Below are positions 38,422-48,780 of a DNA stretch of 64,000 nucleotides, piece by piece. The position numbers and the translations under genes were made by a program. The DNA lies in NCBI GenBank assembly GCA_029718625.1, contig CM056395.1, forward strand, positions 22,116,244 to 22,180,243, in the 5' to 3' direction. Each line of letters begins with the position of its first letter. Positions within the stretch are counted from its first letter, which is position 1. This stretch comes from Synaphobranchus kaupii. Its lineage: Eukaryota > Chordata > Actinopteri > Anguilliformes > Synaphobranchidae. The notes beneath the pieces are model-generated. The model did not search any database, had not been told where the DNA came from, and was given only the letters and a program-made list of their open reading frames with translations.

Positions 38422-39125
38422 CAGAGGTGGAACCTAACGAAGTACAAATACTCCGTTACTGTACTTAAGTACGTTTTTCACATATTTGAGTGTTTATACC
38501 ATCATTTTTGAAGTCAAACTATGGTTGAATCCTTTACTTTGTGCTGACCTATATTCTTTGTGGAAGTACGGCGGCGGAGCGAATGTGGCCATTGCAACTT
38601 GTTGCTCTTCTTTGTTGTTGTAGTCGACCAGTGCCGGCACTACATTCATAGGTAACGTAAAGTATCGCTCCGCCACCGTACTTCCACAGAGAATATAGGT
38701 CAGCACAAAGTAAAGGATTCAAAGATAATTTGACTTCAAAAATGATGGTATAAACACTCAAAATAACCCAGATAGCCTGTCGTCATATTTTATTTGCTTT
38801 GGGTGCACTGTGGAGTGTTTAAGTGCGTTTGGTAGTGGATGCTACCGGTTACCATAGAGTTGCACTAGCATTAACAACGTGTGTATGTCCAAAAGAAGGA
38901 ACAGCATGTAATTAGCTGAAAATGGTTTCCATCAATCAACTACATCATGGGTAAGTTGTAATTGAGACATTATGTCCAAAATTCCGAACTATCCCTTTAA
39001 GTACATTTAAGAGCATGTACTTATATACTTTGACTGTGGTACTTTAACTTTTACCTGAGTATTTTTTAATGTGGATATTTGCACTTTTACTTAAGTAAGG
39101 GATTTGTGTACTTCTTCCACCTCTG
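38422..39125. mobile_element. non-autonomous fold-back hAT element, 704 bp
   Basis: It is flanked by a perfect 8-bp direct repeat cctgcaga (38414-38421 and 39126-39133), the target-site length typical of hAT transposons. Termini are cagaggtggaa and its complement, with tacttaagta-like subterminal words on both sides. Inside lies a second, near-perfect inverted repeat with arms of about 95 bp (38488-38582 and 38664-38759) around an 81-bp spacer, which holds a 12-bp palindrome agtgccggcact. No transposase. Confidence 0.85.
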
Positions 39126-39133
39126 CCTGCAGA

Positions 39134-39708
39134 CTTGACAATCTGCGTGGGCTGCTTTTTGGCATTTGAAATGGCTTTGAATTTTGGCACTTCCATGACA
39201 ACAGAATAATGATAAGACTCAGGTATACAGTTGTCAACCGTATGCAAAAAAACAACAACTCCGTTACTACTTTTCTACTTTTTTCAGTAAAGGGGGGGGG
39301 TCTCTAGAAATATGAAATATGATGAGGTGGCCTTGAAAAAAAGAAAAAAAAGAAAAGCAAGTTATAATTTGATTTATTCAGTATGAAGAGGAGCAATCCA
39401 GTCGCCCACCCCTTCGATATTGATCCAAGAAACTGACAAATTTGTAGGGCTATTTCCAGACGTTTTACTCACTGATAGCTTACTTCATGTGAAAGAGATT
39501 ACGCTCTCTCCAAATCATCCGGAAACGTCTGCCTGGCCGACCTCTGACCTTCCCACTGCTCAGCTCATTCTCCCGTGCTTCCACTTTGCCGAGCACAGCT
39601 CCTGTCAGTGTCTCAGCTCTGCTTCAGTCACGCTGCGTCCCTAAACGGCACTCCTCCTGTGCGGTCTCAAATGTCCCTGCATCCCCCCGCCCGGACCATT
39701 ACTCCCTC
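39134..39708. other. unassigned DNA
   Basis: No gene recognised. The stretch at 39575-39705 is GC-richer with overlapping plus frames but no domain. Confidence 0.35.
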
Positions 39709-40068
39709 CAGGGGCGGACTGGCCATCTGGAGTACTGGGAGTTTTCCCGGTGGGCTGATGGACAATTGGGGCCGATCGATGCAATGCAAAAAAAAAAAAA
39801 CTGATGTGTGGCTCTAACTGGCCGGCCCAGACGAGTGGGCTGCCGGCCCATTCCTTTTGGCAGAGGGGTTTACTTCACATCTGATATTTCTGTATCCCTA
39901 AAAATCCTTCAAATGTGTCAGTCTCCCGCCTTCCCCCCAGCCAATTATTTTGGTCCACTCCATTACGTCACCTGAGCACCAGGGCGTGAGATCAGTAACA
40001 TCCAAAGTCATCATCGATAGTTCAACTCATAGACAGTATGGTTCAACTTCGGAAAAAATTGTCGCAAC

Positions 40069-40416
40069 ATGGAACAAAAGGGTAAAAAACAGAAAGGTGG
40101 GGCTGAAAAGCTTAGACAAAATAAATTAAAATCACTTGAGTCAGGTGCAGCCAAGTGTTTTAAAATAAAATTATGTTAACGTTAGTGGCCGCAGCAGCAG
40201 CACTGCCACTGCTGCAGATGACAGGGTTGCTGGGCCCAGTGCTAGCAGTGATGAATCTTCCCAGCCTCAGCCTAGTAAGTTAGTGAAATTGGCAGCAGAG
40301 AGGAGGAGGAGGAGGAGGACGAAGACGACGACAACGTTATTTCAGGACCGCAGCAGCCCACTGAGCCCAGCGACGACAACACAAGTTCAACTAATCAAGG
40401 CCTTGAAGCTGAACTG
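40069..40416 (+). pseudogene. first exon of a hAT-type (ZMYM1-like/TTF-domain) protein, broken
   Basis: ATG at 40069 gives a Lys-rich start (MEQKGKKQKGGAEKLRQNK) followed by LKSLESGAAKC, which resembles the N-terminus of fish hAT-derived zinc-finger MYM/TTF proteins. A stop comes after about 37 codons. In another frame the sequence resumes as a Ser/Ala-rich linker (ADDRVAGPSASSDESSQ). After a further shift an acidic run (EEEEEEDEDDDN) leads to QGLEAEL and a good splice donor, ctg|gtaagg, at 40416. At least two frameshifts break it. No BED/TTF zinc finger or DDE domain is present in the window. The family assignment rests on resemblance of a low-complexity N-terminus and is tentative. Confidence 0.45.
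40299..40335. repeat. (GGA)n/(GAC)n triplet tract
   Basis: Seven GGA-type triplets followed by GAC-type triplets, encoding the acidic run of the broken hAT exon. Slippage here is the likely cause of one frameshift. Confidence 0.85.
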
Positions 40417-40654
40417 GTAAGGCAGAAGACGATAGGGATAAGATAAGCTAGGTTTGGCTAGCTGGCTATTTTTTTGCTATCACAAGAGAGATGCTTAACG
40501 TTAGCTAGAACAACCACAATTACAACTGGGTCATTGGTAAGCTAGCTACATGTCCATAAATCGTACACCACTGGCAAATTGTTTCTCCTGATTAATTTTC
40601 CTGTTGAACTCAATGGAAAAAATATTCAGGAGAAACAATGCTTGTAGTATCTAC

Positions 40655-42392
40655 TAGGGGTGCTCCGATCGATCGGTCGCCGATCAGTATCGGCCGATAT
40701 TTGTTCTAAAAAGTGTTATCGGTGATCGGCTATAAAGGCCGATCAGATGACGCAAAATGTCAAAAACACGCGAGACAATTTTTATTTCACTACCGCGTGC
40801 TGCTAAAATGTCTTCGCCGGTCTTTCCTATTCATAATGACGACAAGGAAATTTTTACCTTAATCTACCACATATCAGCGCAACAGTAAATTGGAATGAGC
40901 ACTTATCATGCCCTAAGAGACTCGTATACGTCTATATTATGTATGATAACATGAACATAAAATAGTTTTCCACCATCTGTAAAATGCTGCCAAATAATCT
41001 ATCGTCAATGAACATCGGTAGCCTAGTTCAAAAATACATTTAGCTAACGATTGCACTACAGTATGTGAAATGCACTCAAAATGCGAAAATAACAACAGGG
41101 CTATCAAACATATTGGAAAGACAGTGCTCGAGTGGAAACACGAACGTACGCATGTAGCCAGCGAGACCAACGGTATTTTAGACGCAAAAATACTTACATA
41201 TTGCAAAAGGGAAATTCCCCAGCATAATGCGTATTGTATATCGCTTGCGTAATACTAGACAGTTAAAACGAAAACTGCCGTTACGCTGGGCTGTAGTAAA
41301 TTGCTCAAAGCACCCAAAAAGACTTGGCATATACCGTTGCGAAGGTTATAATGTACTCTATTGGATAAAAAAGCCGACAATTAAACCAGAGAGAACTGTA
41401 ATGCATGAGACAGGCTTACAGGGCATGGGACTATTACGCAGCGACGTTTCAGATAGTGTAATAGCGGTATAAAGTGTTATATATTTCTCAAACCGATTGT
41501 ACCAGACAATAAATTACAACTGAATTTTGAAAGGAACATCTCGATGTGTAAAACCAATGGTAGGATTGTATATTTATTTCATATTTAGTAGCATATATTG
41601 CTAGTAGAATACATGGTAGAATGAGATAGTACTTTCACAGTTTATTTTGCATTTGAGTGAGCAGGGCTTTTCACGGCTTTTCTGGCATACGATCAGGCTA
41701 TTGTTGGGTTTATCTCGTTGCTATGACGTTATTCTAATTTTACATGATGCATAAATATATGTATGAACTCAAACATAGACGCTATTGTCCACTATGTCAC
41801 GCATAAGTAGGTATAGACTAGGTGGGGGGTTGCTTGATTAATGGACTTGCCACAGGGAAATAGTGGCACTTAGAAACTACGTATTCGGCAGAAATCGTCA
41901 CGAACCGTCTACCAATAAATTTAAAACACAGAGTTTGTGATTTCCAATAATAGTTTGGCTGCAGTAGCAACGAATGTCTCAGTTGAGCAAAAAAGGTCCC
42001 GCAGGCGGGACTTATGCGCAAAGGTGTTAAGAGAGTGTCTCTAGACTAGAGTGTGTGGAATGTTGCCTGACAATAAATGAACAGTTGTCAATTCATTATA
42101 CTTTGTCATCTCTTAATTTTAATACTTAATACACAATGTTGTTAAGAATAATGTTACATGATAAATAGAAATAATAATAATGAATTTTATTTGTATAGCA
42201 CACTTTCACATACACAGAAGTTGTAAAAAGGATGCATCATAAAATAGGGATACAATATTTAGAGACAATTAAGATTGAAAATATTGAGAGGCCAATTTTT
42301 TTTTTTTTTCACGATCGGTATCGGCCGTGATCGGTATCGGCCGATCATCATTTCGGTGATCGGCCCCAAAAATGCTGATCGGAGCACCCCTA
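40655..42392. mobile_element. non-autonomous hAT transposon, 1738 bp
   Basis: It is complete. Termini are taggggtgctccgatc and gatcggagcaccccta, flanked by a perfect 8-bp target duplication gtatctac (40647-40654 and 42393-42400). Both ends are rich in cgatcggtatcggccgatc-type words, which form longer imperfect inverted repeats. Inside, frames at 41070-41252, 41227-41472 and 41818-42021 show no hAT dimerisation or DDE features, so it should depend on a transposase supplied elsewhere. A fragment of another repeat (tttatttgtatagcacactt at about 42187) lies near the right end. Confidence 0.93.
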
Positions 42393-42460
42393 GTATCTAC
42401 TGCATATCTGGCAGCAGCACGGTGGTTTGAAGCTCATTTGATACCTTGGACCCTTGATGA

Positions 42461-43085
42461 CTTAAAGCCATTTAGCCAACAAATGTGTTCCATACTGTAT
42501 TAGCATAATTTACAGCTGAATCTAGTCCCACCCCCCAATTCCCATAGAGATCCATATAGATGCAAAGAGTTTGTATCGCTTGTCGGACAACCTGAAAATA
42601 AGATATCCAGACTCTGATGATGTTGATAAGATGTTGATGATGTTAAGATGTTAAGATGCTGATGATGTTGATGATGTTGACTTAAAGCCATTTAGCCAAC
42701 AAATGTCCAGACTCTGATGATGTTGATAAGATGTTGATGATGTTAAGATGTTAAGATGCTGATGATGTTGATGATGTTGACTTAAAGCCATTTAGCCAAC
42801 AAATGTGTTCCATACTGTATTAGCATAATTTACAGCTGAATCTAGTCCCACCCCCCAATTCCCATAGAGATCCATATAGATGCAAAGAGTTTGTATCGCT
42901 TGTCGGACAACCTGAAAATAAGATATCCAGACTCTGATGATGTTGATAAGTCACAGACATCAGGAAGTCATGGCATGCAAAGGATATGCGACCAAATATT
43001 AAAAAATATTACTTTGTTCTACATTATGTTAAACTGACCAATATTTTTTGATGCCCGAAAATGGGGGGGGCTATGTACAAAAGGT
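42461..43085 (-). repeat. locally duplicated tail of Tc1-like family A
   Basis: The block starting cttaaagccatttagccaac recurs at 42461, 42681 and 42781. The 42461 and 42781 copies are the same through gataagatatccagactctg (period 320 bp), and the middle copy is a short version. The copies are separated by runs of gatgatgttgat/gttaagatgtt. Past 42950 the minus strand matches the 13.0-13.17 kb tail (gcatatcctttgcatgccat, ggatctctatgggaattggg). It is therefore a family-A remnant that underwent tandem and partial duplication. Confidence 0.75.
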
Positions 43086-44846
43086 GGGGGACTATGTACA
43101 ACAATAAAACAATACAAAAACAGTGATCATACTACAGAAAAAAAAAATGTACCACTGCTTTTATGAATAAAAGTAAAAAATAAAAAAAAGCATTAAATAG
43201 CACCATTGTTGACGTCATGTGAAAGAACACCTATTGATCACTGAAAATAATTTGCTTAGAGAAACATACAGATGCGAAAAAAACACTGTTTAGCTGCAGA
43301 GATGTCGCGGAGACTATTGTGTGATTTATTGTGACCATTAAAGTGAAGGACGAACAAATAGAAGTTATTAGTCCTACTCTAAGGACAAAAACGGCCCCTG
43401 GAGATAAATGATAGTGAGTCAGTGGCTATGAGGGGGACAAGGTATTAGAGTTTTCCTACTGTTGCTATGAATAGAAATTTGCAGGGCTGGACACTTTCAA
43501 TGTACATTGAACTTAATACTTCATAAATGATCATGAATCATAGATTCATCTGTAGATAAATCTAGAAACTTTAATAAACAAAAACATGATGACAACATTG
43601 TTAGATGATAAAATAATAGTATATGCTGAACTCCTTTTTTTTTCTGCACAGTAGCCTCGAGCTGCCAATCATGACTAATCTTAAAAAAAAACTACTGTGT
43701 CATTTCCGTCTGTGTAGTTTAACATTACCAAAATCATAAAAGTCATAAAAAAAGAAAACATATATAAAGATAGATGGATACTAGTATGGCAAGATTTGGA
43801 GATAGAATTGAATCAATAAAGCCTTGATATTTAGAAAGAGATCAGGCTCTGAGAATGCTGGAACACACACTAGTCACCGTAGTCACTAGTCACTAGTCAA
43901 CAGTAAGCAGTTATGACCTATAATAACGTTATTATTACGCGGGGAGAGCTTCAATGTCCTTGCTACGCCTCTGTAAAATACAGGAAATACATTAGATGCC
44001 TTTCCCCTTGTTGCACTGTGAATAGTGAGAAGCTACGTGTATTTATTTACGTTTGGTCAAATCGGTGCGTCTACACCCACAATATTTTTACTTTTTATTT
44101 GAATGAACAACAGAACAGGCATGCGTTCATGATAAAATTGCTTGTTATTCATATGTTTGTTGACAAATCCAGTGACATGCAAGCAGATTTAAATTCAAGA
44201 ACATGCATTCGCAGGCAGTCAATAACTAGCTTTTAACCAAATTGGCCATTTTAGTCCATTAGGCAGATAATCTTGATGATGGGGACAAATCGATCACAGG
44301 GAGGGCGGAGCACCTGTAGGGCCATTGTTCTCTCCAGCTGTAATGTATACATATTTTTTCAACAGCACATCCTGCATGGAGCAATCCATCATGCAAGCAT
44401 GTAACTAATGACAACTTTCTGTCGGCAATCGAAGAGGGAATACTTATCAGAGCGGCTTCAAAGCAATCTCTATTCTCCAGTGTCCATTTTCATTAAATGG
44501 CGCATTAGATTGCCAAACAGAGGACCGTGCGCGCGGCGAGGAGGCCTAGTGATGGCCGCCATTGTGGAAATGGGAATGCAAAGCAGGCAATGCTACCTGA
44601 CCAAAGTGGTATTCCGACTGTTTCCGGGCGTCAGACGGGGCGGTTTGACTTGTGATCAAAAGGCCTTTTCATAGAAGAACACTCTCTACATTTTTCTGTG
44701 GCGCTCAGCTTGAGAGCAATTTCTTCATCCGTCCGTGTCAAAAGAGAAACGTGCATACCGACCGGTGAGTTTGACACTTGTTATAAGCATGTGGGGAGAC
44801 CCCTTCATGTTCAAGGTTTCAAAGCATGGCTAACCTGGACCCAAAC

Positions 44847-44878
<32 letters not shown>
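44847..44878. repeat. (AAT)n microsatellite
   Basis: About ten AAT units, directly visible. Confidence 0.93.
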
Positions 44879-44880
<2 letters not shown>

Positions 44881-45622
44881 CACAGGGTCCTGTATTGAAG
44901 GCCTGACATTGCATGATGGGAGATACAGTGGATGTGTCGCTGGAAAACGTAATCATTACAGAGTATAAAGCAAGTTACCATTACCGTAAAGTAGCTCTGA
45001 TCACAAGTGCAATGCGTCTTTGTCCCTGTCCAAAGCCAGGCAAGGCCATCGCAGCAGCTTACTGACACCACACAATAATTACCAGGCAGGTCTGGTCAAA
45101 AAAACTGAATTCATAACACAGTTCTGGCACTGACAAAGAGAGAAAGAGAGAGATGGAAAACAGGTATTTAGATTCTCAGACAAAAAAAAAAAAGGGGGGC
45201 GGGGGCTCCTTTTAAGCTTTTAATAATGGGGTTCATGTGTGTATAACAAGGGGTGGGGTCACCAATTGGGAGCGGGTAGAACCACTGATGTGGAAAACAG
45301 CAACCTTTCCCTGCTTCTCTCACGATATATATAACAGGGCTTCTGCACAGTAATCTATTCAGTGTCAAGACAAGTCTGCCAAAGTGACAAGAGTACAACT
45401 TACTGTGATAAAGTGCATCCAGACTCACACAAACTGTGTTAGAGATGTATCAACACATTTGTCGTTTGGCTTTTACCGTTCCTGTATAAAATGGTGTTGT
45501 GCAACAGTGGGGATCACTTGAGATAAAAGTCGCTGTGAGAGCGAAAAAGGGAAAGCAGTGCATTTGCCATTGTACTTAGTTCTGGGTTGGATGTGAATGC
45601 TCCCACACCACATACACAGGCC

Positions 45623-45703
45623 GATACCTGTTATCTGAGGACCATGTCAGATACCTGTTATCTGAGGACCATGTCAGATACCTGTTATCTGAGGACCATG
45701 TCA
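45623..45703. repeat. 27-bp tandem repeat, three perfect copies
   Basis: The unit gatacctgttatctgaggac plus catgtca is repeated exactly three times. It keeps frame on both strands, which explains the short repetitive open frames there. Confidence 0.95.
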
Positions 45704-46316
45704 CAGGATGTGGTACCTTATGAAAGTCTGCATACAATTTGTGCCCCTTGTTTGCCAAGTACACAAAGTCTTATTTAAAATGCAAATTATATGGAAAGGA
45801 GCTCATTATGCATGGCTCTGGTGTTTTGCAACAGGGAGACATTTGCATATTCCGCTGTGAAATTGTGAAAGCGGAGGACTGGGCACGCTTGCTACGTGGG
45901 AAAGCTGTCATGCTTTATAAAACGATTCTTTAATCACATCTAGGTCAGCAAGTACCTGGACTTCACTTGTTATTTATTTATTTTTTTATGAATATTCTTT
46001 AGTTTGCATTTCTGCTCCTGTATGAAATATTAAACAACTTAAAAATGTACATATCTTTTTTTATGTAAAGTTATTATTTAAATGCAGTTAATACAAATCT
46101 AATTGTTTATTTTATTTTATTTTTTAAAGCAGTTCACAAGATTTGTATATTAAATTTCAGCATGAAAGGGTGATATTGTTTTGTGAAGCTGTCTCAAAGT
46201 CAGAAATTGTAATAAAAGAGCATGTGGGATAGTGGAAAGTAGTCGATTGGGCAATAATATCTGTTCAAAGGCTTTTTTTTTCAATTGTCGGTGCATCTTG
46301 ATGCCATTGTGATGTA

Positions 46317-46879
46317 TAGACGGGTGACAAATTAAAGGAAAAACAAACGTAAAGTGTCTTAGTTAGGTTATGGGCCACAACAAGCCACCAGAAAAGTTTC
46401 AATGCACCTTGGCATAGATTCTACCTCTAGTCTAGCATAGACTCTAGTCTCTGGAACTCTACTGAAGGGATGAAACCATTCTTCCAAAAGATATTCCCTC
46501 ATTTGGTGTTGTGATGACGGTGGTGGAGAGCGCTGTCTAACAAGTCGGTTCAAAATCTCCCATAGGTGTTCAACTGGGTTGAGATCTGGTGACTGCGAAG
46601 GGCATAGCATATGATTCACATCAAACCATTCAGTGACCCTTCGTGCGCTGTGGATGGGGGCACTGTCGTCCTGGAAGAGACCTCTCCCATCAGGATAGAA
46701 GCGTTTCATCATAGGATAAAGGTGATCACTCAGAATAACTTTGTATTGATTTACAGTGACCCTTACCTCTAAGGGGACAAGTGGACCCAAACCATGCCAG
46801 GAGAATGCCCTCCATCGCATAACAGAGCCACCGGACCACCTCACTGTAGGGGTTTTTCCTTTAATTCGTCACCCGTCTG
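46317..46879 (-). mobile_element. Tc1-like transposon, internal deletion derivative (second family)
   Basis: The 563-bp element between TA dinucleotides has inverted termini of about 28 bp (agacgggtgacaaattaaag at the left and its near-complement at the right). It differs in sequence from the 544-bp copies. Almost the whole interior is the minus-strand transposase fragment listed next. The transposase N-terminal half is missing, so mobilisation would need an enzyme from elsewhere. Confidence 0.92.
46368..46844 (-). pseudogene. truncated Tc1-like transposase, C-terminal DDE half
   Basis: A 158-codon frame with no internal stop. It shows the SVMRWRAFSWHGLGPLV strand region, FQDDSAPIHSARRVTEWF with the second catalytic Asp, and [14 protein letters not shown] with the third catalytic position and its surrounding motif. 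Full Tc1 transposases are about 340 residues. The paired helix-turn-helix DNA-binding domain, nuclear-localisation region and first catalytic Asp are absent. The apparent start codon is probably incidental. The frame remaining open suggests a fairly recent deletion derivative. Confidence 0.88.
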
Positions 46880-46881
46880 TA

Positions 46882-48180
46882 TCTGCAAGCACATTGGACA
46901 CAAATCCAACCTATGTCACCCAACCCATACTCATCATGACACTTGTATTCACCATGGACAGAGGGAAAATAATGAACTAGCGTGGTAATAAAGCATGAAT
47001 CCAATTTATACGTCAAAATCAAAGAGTTACGCTCAGGTTGATGTGGGGTTGACGTTGAATATGAGAATGTGGGTGTAAACAGCGAGATGCAAGCATTACC
47101 CAGAGGGGCTGTGTCTACAGAATCAGCCGCCTATTTTATGTGGCCAGAAATGGAAAGTAATGTAATTTGGAAGTAATAAAAACAAAGGGAGAAACTGAAA
47201 ATAAACAAATAATGGGAAAACATGATCAAAATACATATTCCAGTGGACATGTCTTTAATCAGACAAGCTCAAGACAATCACAGAGAGCCTATTTTCAACC
47301 AGAGGTTTTTCAACAGAAGGTCAGGGGGGTCTACAATCACACTCTCCACACCACCCACAGCCCCCCTGCCCCCTCCCCTCCTTCCGTGATATCGCAATCT
47401 CTCAATATCACTCCTCCCCCCCTTGTTTGTGTGTACAATCCCTCCTCCATCTCCTCCATCGCAGTCTTCACCAACATATAACCCTTTTTGAGTTATAATG
47501 GGGGTCTCCCGGATGCCATTGCGCCTGGTGGGGGTCAAATGTGGTCATATTGTCTGCAATAGCTCATATAGTTGGAACCCCCAATTAAACTGCACAAAGT
47601 ATAGTCGTTGTTATTTGTTTAAACAGCGTTATAAAATGTGCGCCTTACGAACAGTCACCGGGGAATGAGAGACATCTCTTTAAAAGCCTGCATGCTGGCC
47701 TACTGAACGAATGAGCCCTGTCTGTGTACTAATGTTGTCTTTTATCTCCTTTCTTTCCCATTAAACCCCTCTTACCACCAACACACCATTCCGAGTGTCA
47801 CCTCCATAATGCGCTTCAGCATTTTCCTGATGTGAGCAAATCCCACCCAAATCCCAGATTGGCAAATGGCAACCATTGAGACTAAAGAATCATTTCACAG
47901 GCATTTGAGGCATTAAATGTCGCCAACTCACTCAAACCGCGTGCGCATTGTGCTGACGACTTGTCTCGTTTAATAAACCATTCTGATGTTTCATAAAGGA
48001 GTACCCCTTATATGTTTAAATCGCAGAGACCCAGGCACAGTATTAAAGTCTAAATGCGTAAGGGGCTGACAAAAACATAAGAGTGTCACATTTGAGGAAA
48101 AATATCCAGTGAAAAAAAAAGACTGTAAACTCTTTAAAATGTTAACAAGAATCAACAAGAATCAGTAAAATCCTAGAAAG
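46882..48180. other. unassigned DNA
   Basis: No gene recognised. A C-rich stretch lies at 47340-47460 (ccccctgccccctcccctcc), open on both strands because of its composition. Confidence 0.35.
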
Positions 48181-48229
48181 CACTCGCATCTCGCAGTTAG
48201 TCAATGTTGGTCGGCAAACCCCCTTTATA

Positions 48230-48720
48230 GTGTTTGTCGCCAGAGGCAGCGACCCGGCGTGAGCTCTTTAAAGTGTAAGTACTGAGAAATGACCCACTGA
48301 CAGCCTCTTCTTCAGTCCTGGCACCACCACCCCGAGCTCGCCCCCTCTCTACTCCCCCTACCTGAGCCAAGGGTGGGGGAGTCTTCCGTCCGCCGCAGGG
48401 GACGTCCCTCACCTGGGGCGGCGAGACGGAAACGAGCGGCGGCGGTCTGTCCACGTCCCGATTTAGCTCCCGGCGTCGCTTGCCTCCTCATGAATAATGC
48501 ACCTCTCCATTCATCTGCCGCGCCCTTTGAACCATGCACAGACGGCAACGCAAATCAAATCTGCCCGGCGGACTGAGTGGAGCCGGATCACAGAACTGCC
48601 AGAAACAACACGGGGATGGAAAGAGACGGGAATGGTTTTTGGAAAACCGCCAACGTGAATCCAATGGCCTACCCAACAGAACTGAGAGAGAGAGCGCGCA
48701 GGCCCACCAGGCATACGTTG
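48230..48720. promoter_or_regulatory. CpG-rich island without a recognised gene
   Basis: CG dinucleotides are frequent here (for example ggcgagacggaaacgagcgg, ccggcgtcgcttgc), in contrast to the AT-rich DNA on both sides. Four overlapping frames on both strands are open, as expected for GC-rich DNA. The region could be an unmethylated promoter island or an exon of an unrecognised transcript. No TATA box, start codon in convincing context or conserved protein was seen. Confidence 0.4.
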
Positions 48721-48780
48721 AGCACTCACAAGTGCGCTGTTCTAAAAATGAATTAAAAAATGTTACGAGCTGATGCTTTC

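Larger units (their letters stand above)
39709..40450 (+). mobile_element. 5' end of a protein-coding hAT transposon
   Basis: It starts with caggggcggactggccatct, which I recognise as the terminus of a widespread fish hAT family. A GC-rich leader (ggccggcccagacgagtggg) follows, then a broken first exon. The matching right terminus is not visible downstream in the window, so the element is either longer than the window shows, truncated or rearranged. Another hAT copy sits about 240 bp after the putative splice donor. Confidence 0.5.
43090..46314. other. unassigned DNA
   Basis: No gene recognised. It holds an (AAT)n tract near 44847-44878, a 27-bp triplet repeat at 45623-45703 and a CG-containing patch near 44520-44660. 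Frames such as 43913-44236 have no recognisable domain. Confidence 0.35.

Noticed and set aside
41070..41472. Transposase of the 1738-bp hAT element
   Set aside because: Short frames inside it show no hAT DDE, zinc-finger or dimerisation motif and are separated by stops.
47167..47538. Frames on both strands in a C-rich stretch
   Set aside because: Low-complexity CCTCC/GGAGG composition explains the open frames, and nothing protein-like is visible.
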